Positions 35,845 through 43,311 of a DNA stretch of 64,000 nucleotides are shown here, in pieces. Made by a program: the position numbers and the translations under genes. Source of the DNA: Nonomuraea muscovyensis (GTDB lineage: Bacteria > Actinomycetota > Actinomycetes > Streptosporangiales > Streptosporangiaceae); the NCBI RefSeq assembly GCF_014207745.1, contig NZ_JACHJB010000001.1:3286001-3350000 (forward strand), written 5' to 3'. Under the pieces are notes generated by a model. It saw only the letters and a program-made list of their open reading frames with translations. It was not told the origin of the DNA and did no database searches. How positions within the stretch are numbered: position 1 is the stretch's first letter; each line of letters starts with the position of its first letter.

Positions 35845-37464
35845 ATGCCCGGATCTCTATCGCGCCGCAGCCTGCTCAGGATCGGTGGTGGGGCCGTGGT
35901 CGCGGGGGCGGCCGCGTCCCTGACCCATGACGTGCTTGCCCCCGACGCGGCGCAGGCGGCTACATGGCATTCCCAGCTCGTCTACCCGGGCGCCGACGGC
36001 CGGCTGGTCTACAAGCCGGATTCACGGGGGAAGGTGATCCCGGACTTCAGCTGGGCCGGGTACCGCAATGGCCAGACGCCGATCCCGTCTGTCCCAGTCG
36101 TCAAGGAGATCGGCCCTGTCGCGGATGACAACACCGCGCACATTCAGGCCGCGCTCGACGAGGTGGGCGGGATGCCGCTCGGCGCCAACGGGTTCAGAGG
36201 GGCGCTGCTCCTCAAGGCTGGTCACTACCTCGTCGACGGCACGCTCCGGATGAAGCACGACGGTGTCGTGTTGCGCGGGGTCGGCAAGGAGGCCGACACG
36301 TCGGTCAACACGGTCATCACCGGTAGGGGCGACGGAAGCAGGAGCGCGGTTCTCTTCGTCGGTGGTACGTCCGGCGGCTGGGAATCGCAGGTGCCCGGCA
36401 CCAAGACCGGCATCACCTCCAGCCTGGTCACGACCGGACAGCGCCGGATCACCCTGGCATCGACGGCCAACCTCAAGGTCGGCGACAACATCATCATCTA
36501 TCACCCGCACACCCAGGAGTGGACCGACGCGATCAACGGCGGGGGCGTGGTGAACGATGCTCCCTGGACCCCTGGCGAACCGCCGGAGCTGCCCATCATG
36601 TACAACAGGTACATCCGGAAGATCGTCGGCAACGACATCGTCATCTGCGCCCCCGTCTTCAACGATCTACGACGCTCCCTGTCCCAGTCCTACGTATACG
36701 TCTGGGACCGGGCCGGGCTCGTCCGCAATGTCGGTGTGGAGAACCTCCGCATCGACATGGGCGATCCGTCGAGCACTAGCGAGGACCACCCGCAGAATTG
36801 CATCTTCGTCAGCAGGGTCGAGGACGCGTGGGTCATGAACGCCGCGCTCCTGCACTTCTCGGTCTCCGGCGTCTGGGTGCAGCGCAGCACGCGGGTCACC
36901 GTGCAGCGGGTTCGGGCCGTCCAACCTCGATCCCGGATCATCGGAGGGATGCGGTACAGCTTCTGCGCCGGTGGCATGGCCCAGCAGGTCCTCTTCGACG
37001 ACTTGATAGCGTTCCATGCGCGGCACGCCTTCATCGGCACGGGGATGAGCACCTGCTCTGGCAATGTGTGGCTGAACGGGTACAGCAAGTTCGGCTACAA
37101 CGAGACCGGCGGCCATCACCGGTGGAGTCAGGGGCTCCTGTACGACAACATCCAGGAACTGTCCAACCAGAGCGAGAACGATTGGGTCCTGGCCCTGCAC
37201 AATCGCGGAGACAGGGGGGAAGGGCATGGCTGGTCCTCGGTGAACAGTGTGGCGTGGAACTGCACCGTCGACAACGGCAAGAAGTTGTGCGTGCAGACCC
37301 CACCCACCGCCCAGAACTTCGCCATCGGCACTACCGGCATCGTCACCGGGCAGAACTGGTACACCAACCACCAGACCGGCTACGTGGAGGGGACCAACCG
37401 CTCGGGGCTGGCACCTGGCTCCCTCTACCTGGCGCAGCTCGCCGATCGGCTCCGTGGCTCGTAA
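35845..37464 (+). CDS. Tat-exported right-handed beta-helix protein (pectate-lyase-like)
   Basis: A 539-aa secreted protein. The N-terminus SRRSLLRIGGGAVVAGAAAS is a clear twin-arginine signal. The mature part starts near residue 40. The segment DFSWAGYRNGQTPIPSVP followed by DDNTAHIQAALDEV is typical of the pectate_lyase_3/GH55-type superfamily, and later strands ([23 protein letters not shown]) fit parallel beta-helix coils. Polysaccharide lyase or hydrolase activity is likely; the substrate is unknown. GGAGGAAG lies about 9 nt before ATG 35845. Less GC-biased codons than its neighbours hint at transfer. Confidence 0.8.
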   Translation: MPGSLSRRSLLRIGGGAVVAGAAASLTHDVLAPDAAQAATWHSQLVYPGADGRLVYKPDSRGKVIPDFSWAGYRNGQTPIPSVPVVKEIGPVADDNTAHIQAALDEVGGMPLGANGFRGALLLKAGHYLVDGTLRMKHDGVVLRGVGKEADTSVNTVITGRGDGSRSAVLFVGGTSGGWESQVPGTKTGITSSLVTTGQRRITLASTANLKVGDNIIIYHPHTQEWTDAINGGGVVNDAPWTPGEPPELPIMYNRYIRKIVGNDIVICAPVFNDLRRSLSQSYVYVWDRAGLVRNVGVENLRIDMGDPSSTSEDHPQNCIFVSRVEDAWVMNAALLHFSVSGVWVQRSTRVTVQRVRAVQPRSRIIGGMRYSFCAGGMAQQVLFDDLIAFHARHAFIGTGMSTCSGNVWLNGYSKFGYNETGGHHRWSQGLLYDNIQELSNQSENDWVLALHNRGDRGEGHGWSSVNSVAWNCTVDNGKKLCVQTPPTAQNFAIGTTGIVTGQNWYTNHQTGYVEGTNRSGLAPGSLYLAQLADRLRGS

Positions 37465-37601
37465 GCGATGAGCGTTGGCCGCGCCTCACTGGGCACGGCC
37501 GACGCGCTCCGGCCTGATGTTGTGGGTCTTGGCGGTCCGGGCCATCGTCACGGCCATGTCGGCCTTGAGCTGGGCAAGCGAGAACGGGGACCGGCGCTTT
37601 G

Positions 37602-37614
37602 CTACTTCAAGTAG
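37602..37614. promoter_or_regulatory. Palindrome at the RHH/PIN module promoter
   Basis: CTACTT-C-AAGTAG, 12 nt before the antitoxin ATG. TAGTAA (37612-37617) is a likely -10 overlapping it, which leaves almost no leader, so the mRNA may be leaderless. The layout fits autorepression by the antitoxin. Confidence 0.5.
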
Positions 37615-37626
37615 TAAATTGGGTCT

Positions 37627-37935
37627 ATGGGTATGCCTGAACGAGGCTTCGCCCCGGGGGACGGGCCGGCCGCCAAGGTCAGTGTGTCCCTGAGAACGGG
37701 CAACATTCGCGCCGTCCGAGAACGAGTCGGGGCCCGCGGGTTTTCCGCGTACGTCGATGCCGCTGTGGAGCGCCAGATCGAGCGGGATCTCTTGGAAGAA
37801 GCTCTGCAGGCGAACGAGGCCGCTGGGCCGATCCCGCAGTCTTTGCGTGATGAGGCGGCGGAGCTGTTCCGCCGCGCCAAGTCGGCGCCTGAACTCCAAG
37901 GGGAGGACGAATGGCGCGCGCACGAAGCAGGTTGA
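37627..37935 (+). CDS. Ribbon-helix-helix-type antitoxin
   Basis: A 102-aa protein. The segment AAKVSVSLRTGNIRAVRERV followed by GFSAYVDAAVERQIERDLL has the pattern of an RHH DNA-binding strand plus two helices. The C-terminal part (PIPQSLRDEAAELFRRAKSA) would contact the toxin. It overlaps the PIN-domain gene by 25 nt. A second ATG at 37633 is possible. Family placement is by motif and context. Confidence 0.75.
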   Translation: MGMPERGFAPGDGPAAKVSVSLRTGNIRAVRERVGARGFSAYVDAAVERQIERDLLEEALQANEAAGPIPQSLRDEAAELFRRAKSAPELQGEDEWRAHEAG

Positions 37936-38327
37936 GCGCGGGCACCGTCGTTCTCGATTGCGAAGGGCTCGTGAAGTGGTGCGAGGCCGACCAGCGGATG
38001 ACAGCGTTCGTACGGGAGGCGCAGGACAACGACTTTCGGGTTGTGGTCAGCGCGATGACACCGATCGAGGCGCAAGACGTTCGCGTCGGGAGCGATCGTC
38101 TCAGGTGGTACCTGTCTCGGTTGAAGATCGAGCCGGTGACCGAGGAAGTCTCGTCACGGGCGATCGAGCTTCTTCGAGATGCCCGCCTGCACGGTCACAA
38201 GTACGCCATAGACGCTGTGGTCGCGGCCACCGCACTGCGCTCGGTGCGCCCTGCCATCGTTCTGACGTCTGACGAGGATGGCATGGGCAAACTGTGCGGG
38301 AAAGCAGTGCAGGTGGTCCCTGTCTGA
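37911..38327 (+). CDS. PIN-domain toxin (VapC-like ribonuclease)
   Basis: A 138-aa PIN protein. Acidic residues expected to hold the metal are seen in VVLDCEGLVKW (first Asp), MTPIEAQD (Glu), the central YAIDAVVAATAL (Asp) and LTSDEDGM (last Asp). Such toxins cleave RNA, often tRNA. Gene order antitoxin-toxin with overlap supports the call. The stop TGA (38325-38327) is in the same frame as msrA fragment 2 downstream. Confidence 0.82.
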   Translation: MARARSRLSAGTVVLDCEGLVKWCEADQRMTAFVREAQDNDFRVVVSAMTPIEAQDVRVGSDRLRWYLSRLKIEPVTEEVSSRAIELLRDARLHGHKYAIDAVVAATALRSVRPAIVLTSDEDGMGKLCGKAVQVVPV

Positions 38328-38360
38328 GACTGCTTGAGGGTCGAGCGGGAGTCTCCGGAA

Positions 38361-38504
38361 CTATTGCGGGAGGCGAACCGCTACCACCAGCAGTACCTCT
38401 TCAAGAACCCGAACGGCTACTGCTGCATCGGCGGGACCGACGTCAAGCTGGGTGACCCGTCCGAGTGGTCCTGCCCGACGGGCCTGACGGCGGCCGAGGA
38501 GTAG
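38361..38504 (+). pseudogene. msrA 3'-end fragment 2
   Basis: A second loose msrA tail. In frame it reads [20 protein letters not shown], then [22 protein letters not shown] and a stop. The recycling-cysteine region has an 8-9 residue insertion compared with the intact msrA, so it comes from a different msrA lineage. The prefix matches fragment 1 (LLPEAKR versus LLREANR) and not the intact gene. It lies after the PIN toxin, as fragment 1 lies after the RelE toxin. Confidence 0.8.
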
Positions 38505-38629
38505 CGGGTGTCCGTGCCGCGTTTCCTCTGAAGGTCGTTCCGGTACGGCTTGCATCACCTGGGCGGGAGCCGGAAGCCGCAACCGTCGCCCAGCGTGTTC
38601 ATATGAAAGCACGTCGTGGCGAATCCCCG

Positions 38630-38653
38630 GCTCATAGCATCGATGCTATGAGC
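38630..38653. promoter_or_regulatory. 24-bp perfect palindrome, probable vapBC operator
   Basis: Left arm GCTCATAGCATC and its exact complement as right arm, no spacer. It overlaps the ATG of a ruined vapB at 38648, the usual site of VapBC autoregulation. Confidence 0.65.
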
Positions 38654-38687
38654 TGAAGTGCCGTGGGTCGGAGGACGATCACTCCTT
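38648..38687 (+). pseudogene. vapB remnant
   Basis: An ATG at the palindrome is followed after two codons by a stop. In another frame 38657-38689 the tail reads CRGSEDDHSL and a stop overlapping the vapC GTG, a typical VapB ending. The antitoxin has evidently lost its middle. AGGACGATCAC (38672-38682) and GTGATCGTCCT (38688-38698) also form an 11-bp hairpin here. Confidence 0.5.
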
Positions 38688-38780
38688 GTGATCGTCCTTG
38701 ACTCAGTCCCATTGATTGCTGCGCTCAACAGCCGAGACAAGCACCACGAGGTGTGTGCGCGGCTTCTGAGAGTGCGTTAA
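38688..38780 (+). pseudogene. Truncated vapC (PIN domain, 30 aa)
   Basis: GTG 38688 opens a frame reading VIVLDSVPLIAALNSRDKHH, the usual first strand and helix of a VapC PIN domain, but it stops after 30 codons of the roughly 130 expected. The GTG overlaps the end of a vapB-like tail. A dead toxin-antitoxin locus. Confidence 0.7.
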
Positions 38781-38894
38781 GCGAGCTGATGCCCCTTTCG
38801 TCGTTGCGGTTGGTTGGATGAGGTCTGCTGGTCGGTCAGCCGCCGTTCGGCCTACGGGCGGCGGGCTTCACGCCGTAGGGCTTTACACGGATAC

Positions 38895-39383
38895 CTACTG
38901 CCGGAGGTCCTGTCGAAGGTCGGTCGTCGCGGGGCCGGCTGGGACGGCGGGGGTTCGAGGCCAGGTCCGGGCGGAGCGCAGGATGAAGGCCAGGAGCAGC
39001 ACCTCGATTCCGATGGAGAGGCCGTAGAAGGGCGCCCAGTCCAAGGACTCCCCTGCCGCGTTGACCACCGAGTAGGGGATGTAGAGCGATGCCACGACGA
39101 GGTTCGTGGCGCGGTTCACCCGGGCGGGCAGCGTCATGGAGAGCATCACCATCAGGGCCGGGATCGCCACGGACGCGAGCATCATGGTCAACAACGTCGG
39201 GCTGATGTCGAACTCGAAGACGACGCCGGCGCGGAGGTTGTCGATGACGCCGGGCTTGTGGAGGTGGAAGTAGTCAACGTAGATGTAGAGGAACATGAAG
39301 CTGGTCCACGCGGCGGCGAGCTTGGCCTGCACGGGGACCGGCGGGTTGTCGAGCAGGTTCGGGGTTTTCGTTCGGACGGTCAT
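38895..39383 (-). CDS. DUF6326 family membrane protein
   Basis: A 162-aa protein with four hydrophobic helices (about 20-40, 60-80, 85-105, 122-142) and the segment AAWTSFMFLYIYVDYFHLHKPG, split here at residues 25-36 and 37-46, typical of DUF6326. The function is unknown. ATG 39383 has a weak GAAGAA site; the longer upstream frame has no family character. It is divergent from a TetR gene through an operator array, so it is probably its target. Confidence 0.82.
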   Translation of the reverse strand: MTVRTKTPNLLDNPPVPVQAKLAAAWTSFMFLYIYVDYFHLHKPGVIDNLRAGVVFEFDISPTLLTMMLASVAIPALMVMLSMTLPARVNRATNLVVASLYIPYSVVNAAGESLDWAPFYGLSIGIEVLLLAFILRSARTWPRTPAVPAGPATTDLRQDLRQ

Positions 39384-39761
39384 CGGTTCTTCTTTCGAGA
39401 GGAGCGGTCCCTCCGCCGGAGTGGCGGCAGGGATGTACCGAGGCCGCGCCCACCTGGACGAGCACATCGCCTCGACCGGGCAGCGGTAGCCCGGGCCTCG
39501 GACGACTCGAGCGCTGAGGGCAGGCCGTAGCGGTGCTGGTCGGCGGCCCGCATCGTCGCCGCCCCGGCCGGACTCGCCACCGGCACCAGGCGTGCTCCGG
39601 CACTCGATCGCTGTTCGATTCCCACAGAAGCCTCCGCACCTCCGAGCTACGACTCTCGCTGGTTCGTACATTGTACGTCGTACGCTGTACTACGATCGTA
39701 CGCTGTACCATGACCGTACGCTGGACGATTGTCAAGCCGTTCGAGGGAGCGAGGAGACCCG
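39384..39761. other. Divergent control region of DUF6326 and TetR
   Basis: No gene recognised in 378 bp. The right half (39665-39726) holds iterated operator-like motifs; the left 280 bp contain only open frames without homology or ribosome sites. Confidence 0.5.
39665..39726 (+). repeat. Four iterons of CGTACGCTGTAC type
   Basis: CGTACATTGTAC (39665-39676), CGTACGCTGTAC (39679-39690), the same at 39697-39708, and CGTACGCTGGAC (39715-39726). The last three repeat every 18 bp. The array ends 35 nt before the TetR start and is probably its operator. Confidence 0.75.
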
Positions 39762-40436
39762 TTGTCCGCGAGGGAACGACGCCAGGTCGCGTCAGATGCG
39801 GGGCTGAGCAAGAAGCGGGTGGTGGTCGAGGCGGTCCGGCTCGCCGACCTCGAGGGGGTCGGCGAGCTGAGCATGCGCCGGCTGGCTCGCGCGCTCGGCG
39901 CGGGCGCGATGTCGCTCTACTACTACGTGGCGAGCAAGGAGGAGTTGCTGGACGCCATGATCGACGTCGTGTTCGAGGAGATCGAGCTCCCGCCCGAAGA
40001 GACCGACTGGCAGTCAGCGATGCGACGTCGGGCGGTATCCGCCCGACAGGTTCTCGCACGCCACCCGTGGGCGATCGGCCTGATGGAGTCGCGGACATCG
40101 CCGGGGCCCGCGAACCTCCGCCACCGCGAAGCGGTCACCGCCTGCCTGCGGAGGGCCGGCTTCCCGGTCTTGATGGCGACACACGCCAACTGGTTGCTCG
40201 ACAGCTACGTCTACGGTTTCGCCCTGCAGGAAGCCAGCCTGCCCTTCGACACCGCCGATGAGTTCGCGGACATGGCCAAGGATGTCTTCCTGCCCCAGCT
40301 TCCTCCTGACGAGTTCCCCTACCTCAACGAGTCCGCCGCGGTGCTCGTCGCTGCCGGCTTCGACCCGGCGGAGGAGTTCATTTTCGGCCTCAACCTCGTC
40401 CTAGCCGCCCTCGAGCCCCTGAGAGTGCCTACGTGA
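39762..40436 (+). CDS. TetR-family transcriptional regulator (TetR_C_1 type)
   Basis: A 224-aa regulator from TTG 39762, which has GAGGAG 5 nt upstream; a TTG at 39729 would add 11 residues without a ribosome site. The DNA-binding domain reads SKKRVVVEAVRLADLEGVGE, then SMRRLARALGAGAMSLYYYV. The effector domain starts near residue 75 and resembles tetracycline-repressor-type C-termini (HPWAIGLMES). The adjacent iteron array and divergent DUF6326 gene suggest autoregulation and control of that membrane protein. Confidence 0.85.
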   Translation: MSARERRQVASDAGLSKKRVVVEAVRLADLEGVGELSMRRLARALGAGAMSLYYYVASKEELLDAMIDVVFEEIELPPEETDWQSAMRRRAVSARQVLARHPWAIGLMESRTSPGPANLRHREAVTACLRRAGFPVLMATHANWLLDSYVYGFALQEASLPFDTADEFADMAKDVFLPQLPPDEFPYLNESAAVLVAAGFDPAEEFIFGLNLVLAALEPLRVPT

Positions 40437-40522
40437 GCCTCCATCCGTGATGTCGTTATGTGATCGTGTGGATTTGTGGTGTTACCGCCAGTCTGCGGGT
40501 CCAGTTGTGCTGGGATGGCGCG

Positions 40523-40627
40523 GTGACTGAGCGCGAGCCGTACCCGAGCGACTTGACCGACGCTCAGTGGGCGTTGATCGAACCGGTCCTCACGGCATGG
40601 AAGGCCGCGCACCCCTCGGTCCGGTGA
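40523..40627 (+). mobile_element. IS5-family transposase N-terminal remnant
   Basis: GTG 40523 reads EPYPSDLTDAQWALIEPVL and stops after 34 codons. This is the DUF4096 N-terminus of IS5-family transposases; the catalytic DDE domain is missing and the GH5 gene follows within 42 bp. No inverted repeats could be paired, so it is a decayed insertion. Confidence 0.75.
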
Positions 40628-40668
40628 CGTCTGAGCCGTCTCCCAGACCGCCAAGATTGAAGATCAAG

Positions 40669-43134
40669 CTAGCGGTGTGCGGTCAGGGTGTAGGCGCCCC
40701 GGGTGCAGCCGGTGATGCGCCAACCGCCTGGTGCCTGCCGGGCGGCGACGCCCGTGACTCCGGTACTACGGACGACCGGCCGGGTGCTGCCGGGGAACCA
40801 GACGTCGAGGCCGCACCCGCGGCCTTCGCCCTGGGCCGTGAGGCTCGCCTGGTCCGACGTGAGGCCGGTCAGTCGCCCGGGGGCGGAGCGGGGGTAGGGG
40901 CGCGAGAGCTGGGCAACGTATTCGGGGGGCGGGGGCAGATCCTTCCCGGTGGCACAGTCCTCGATCATGAGGTTGCCGCCGGTCCTGGACTCGGCTCCGG
41001 CGTGGGCATCGCCGCAGGATTGCTTCCAGACCCAGAATGCGCCGCCGATGCGGTGCCGATCCTCTTGGTCGGCGTATCGCGTGATCGGGGCCGAGGCGGG
41101 GTCGTCGAACCAACCCCACTCTCCCGACCAGAGCCCGGCGCCGTAATACGCCGCCGCCCGGCTCGCCAGGTCGAAGCCGCGCTCGATGCTCGTGATGGTG
41201 AGGCCGGTGCCCTGGTCGATGGTGATCGACTCGTTGTAGAGGTGGGGGGCGAAGACGAGCAGCCGGTCGTCGGTGAAGTCCTTGGGCGGCAAGACCTCGA
41301 AGCCGAGACCCGACCAGAGCACGGACGGTTCGAAGAAGATCAGATGCGGGAAGCCGCGCCTCTCGCCCGCCCTGATGGCCTTGATCGCTCGGTCGTAGAA
41401 GCGGCCGAGCAGGACGCCGGAGGTGATCGGCGGGGTCTCGCCGAAGCCGGGCTCGTTCAGCAGGTCGTATCCGGCGACCATCGGCTCGTTCGCGAACCGC
41501 TCCGCCAGCATGCCCCAGGCGGCGACCAGGCGGGTCTGGATGCCGTCCCTGTCCTGGTAGAAGTTGGTGAAGGCGCGGGCGACGGCCGGGGAGATATCGC
41601 GTCCGGTGAACTCGCACTTGGGGGCGCCGTCGAAGCGGTCGGCCCATGTGGGGGCGCCGTCCCAGCCGTGCATGGGGGAACCGCTGGTGCAGGTGGTGCC
41701 GGGGGCGGCGTTGACGCCCTTGCCCCAGGCGTCCTGATGCATGTCGATGACGGTGCGCAGGCCGTGCTTGGCCGCGGTCTCTACAGCCCAGGAGATCCTG
41801 GCGAGGTAGGCCGGATCGTAGTGGCCGGGCTGGGGTTCCAGGGCTGACCAGGACACGGCGAGGCGGATGACATTGAAGCCCATCTGCTCCATGCCGGCGA
41901 AGTCGGCCTCGGTGAGCGGTCGTGTCACCGCCCTGTCCGGGAATTGCTGGAAGTAGTCTTCGAGCTGGTTGACGTTCACGCCACGCAGCAGCACCTCGTT
42001 GCCGACCGCGTCGACGATCCTGCGGTCGGCTGAGAGCGTCAGGCCCTTGGTGCGTGGGGGCGGCGCGGTGGTGGTGTCGGGTTGCAGGAGCGGTACGGCG
42101 AGTGCCGCCGCGGCCACGACAGCCGCCATCCGTATCGGCGCGGAAAAGGCGACGCCCTTACTCGCCGGGCGAAGGGCGATTCTGCGCGCCGGGAGGAGGG
42201 CGACGAGGGCTGTCGTTGCGAGGGCGAGGAGAGCGCCGAAGGAGAGCGCGGGGGCAAGGCGGAGCACAATCGCCGGGGCCCAGAACGTGTCGCCGCCCTC
42301 CAGGTCGCCGGGGAGCCCGATGGCCACCTCGGCCAGGCCCAGCGTCGCGGCCGCTCCCAGCGCGGAGATCCCGGCCACGATGGCCCGCGGCGAGGTGGTG
42401 ACGCTGAGCCAGCGGTTCAGTGCCCAGGTCATCACGCCCAGCAGGGTGACGGCGGCGAGGCAGCCCAGCGGTCCCGCCTCGGGCGCCGGGGCCAGTGGGG
42501 AGTCGCCGATGGCGTACCCGACGGGTGAGCCACCCCACCACACCCCACCGACCAACGCACCCAAGACCACGGCCGCCACCGCCGCCACCCACCCCGGCCC
42601 TGACGCCGACGGGACGAATGCCTCCGAGGCCGCAGCGGGTCCAGCGCTCGACTCTGGGGAGGGCGGGGAGGTCGAGCCGGAATGGAGTCGGGTGGGGCGG
42701 CGGCGCAGGAGCTGGGTGAGCCAGGTGGCTGCCAGGACCGGCAGGCCGAAGACCGCCGCCTTGACCCCGGTGAAGCCGGTCGACCACGCGAGGTAGACCA
42801 CATCACCGAAGGCCATCACCAGTGACATCACCAGCTTGGCCGCCATCGCCGACCACACCACCGAGCCCCACACCAGCAGGGCCGTACGCAGCGGGGCATG
42901 TCCGAGCCCGACCACCCACGCCAGCACCCCCACCCCCGCCAGCAGCACCGGCACGTACACGGCCGGCGCAGCCACCTGCCAGAGTCCGGCGACGGGTAGC
43001 AGGTCGGCGCCCGTCCACGTGTACGGCGCGGCCAGCCCCGACGGGTCGAACATCGCCCCCAGCACGATGACTGCGGCCAGCACCACGACGGCAATCGGCG
43101 ACAACCAGCGGTTCCTCATAGTGCCGGTGACCAT
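40669..43134 (-). CDS. Membrane-anchored GH5 glycosidase (endoglycoceramidase-like)
   Basis: An 821-aa fusion. Residues 1-350 hold about eight to ten hydrophobic helices with a Ser/Pro-rich cytoplasmic loop near 165-190. A GH5 barrel follows: LLRGVNVNQLEDYF, an FNVIRLAVSWS strand, TVIDMHQDAWGKG, acid/base Glu561 in LLNEPGF and nucleophile Glu672 in SGEWGWFDD. This order resembles endoglycoceramidases and related retaining beta-glycosidases. A short beta-domain ends the protein. The start is MVTG at 43134 or MRNR at 43119. Next to a glycosidase/ABC operon on the same strand. Confidence 0.85.
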   Translation of the reverse strand: MVTGTMRNRWLSPIAVVVLAAVIVLGAMFDPSGLAAPYTWTGADLLPVAGLWQVAAPAVYVPVLLAGVGVLAWVVGLGHAPLRTALLVWGSVVWSAMAAKLVMSLVMAFGDVVYLAWSTGFTGVKAAVFGLPVLAATWLTQLLRRRPTRLHSGSTSPPSPESSAGPAAASEAFVPSASGPGWVAAVAAVVLGALVGGVWWGGSPVGYAIGDSPLAPAPEAGPLGCLAAVTLLGVMTWALNRWLSVTTSPRAIVAGISALGAAATLGLAEVAIGLPGDLEGGDTFWAPAIVLRLAPALSFGALLALATTALVALLPARRIALRPASKGVAFSAPIRMAAVVAAAALAVPLLQPDTTTAPPPRTKGLTLSADRRIVDAVGNEVLLRGVNVNQLEDYFQQFPDRAVTRPLTEADFAGMEQMGFNVIRLAVSWSALEPQPGHYDPAYLARISWAVETAAKHGLRTVIDMHQDAWGKGVNAAPGTTCTSGSPMHGWDGAPTWADRFDGAPKCEFTGRDISPAVARAFTNFYQDRDGIQTRLVAAWGMLAERFANEPMVAGYDLLNEPGFGETPPITSGVLLGRFYDRAIKAIRAGERRGFPHLIFFEPSVLWSGLGFEVLPPKDFTDDRLLVFAPHLYNESITIDQGTGLTITSIERGFDLASRAAAYYGAGLWSGEWGWFDDPASAPITRYADQEDRHRIGGAFWVWKQSCGDAHAGAESRTGGNLMIEDCATGKDLPPPPEYVAQLSRPYPRSAPGRLTGLTSDQASLTAQGEGRGCGLDVWFPGSTRPVVRSTGVTGVAARQAPGGWRITGCTRGAYTLTAHR

Positions 43135-43136
43135 AC

Positions 43137-43151
43137 ATGAGCATGGCTCAT
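43137..43151. promoter_or_regulatory. Palindrome just upstream of the GH5 gene
   Basis: ATGAGC-ATG-GCTCAT, 2 bp before the GH5 start. Possible operator. The remaining 160 bp to the next gene show no feature beyond an in-frame coding-like tail without start. Confidence 0.35.
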
Positions 43152-43311
43152 AAATGAAGGTCCAGATTGACAACATGTCTTCCCGCCGAAGAGCGAGCGG
43201 GTACTCCCGGAACGGCAGTGGACAGGTCCATCAGCCGGGCCGCGATGGCGTTGTCGAAGGCCGGCGGGATCGACCGCGTCCATGTCCATCGAGGCCGGGC
43301 GAATCCATGCG

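Noticed and set aside
37486..37600. Possible transposase tail on the minus strand, reading LAQLKADMAVTMARTAKTHN
   Set aside because: It looks coding-like but matches no family I can name and has no start; too weak to list.
38671..38699. Rho-independent terminator after msrA fragment 2
   Set aside because: The 11-bp stem coincides with the vapB tail and vapC start codons, so coding constraint explains it better, and no T-run follows.
40437..40668. A complete IS5-type insertion sequence
   Set aside because: Only 34 transposase codons remain, and no matching terminal repeats or target duplication could be found.
43152..43311. Coding-like tail without start on the minus strand between GH5 and the six-hairpin glycosidase
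   Set aside because: It belongs to a shadow frame of the glycosidase gene; no start or motif of its own.
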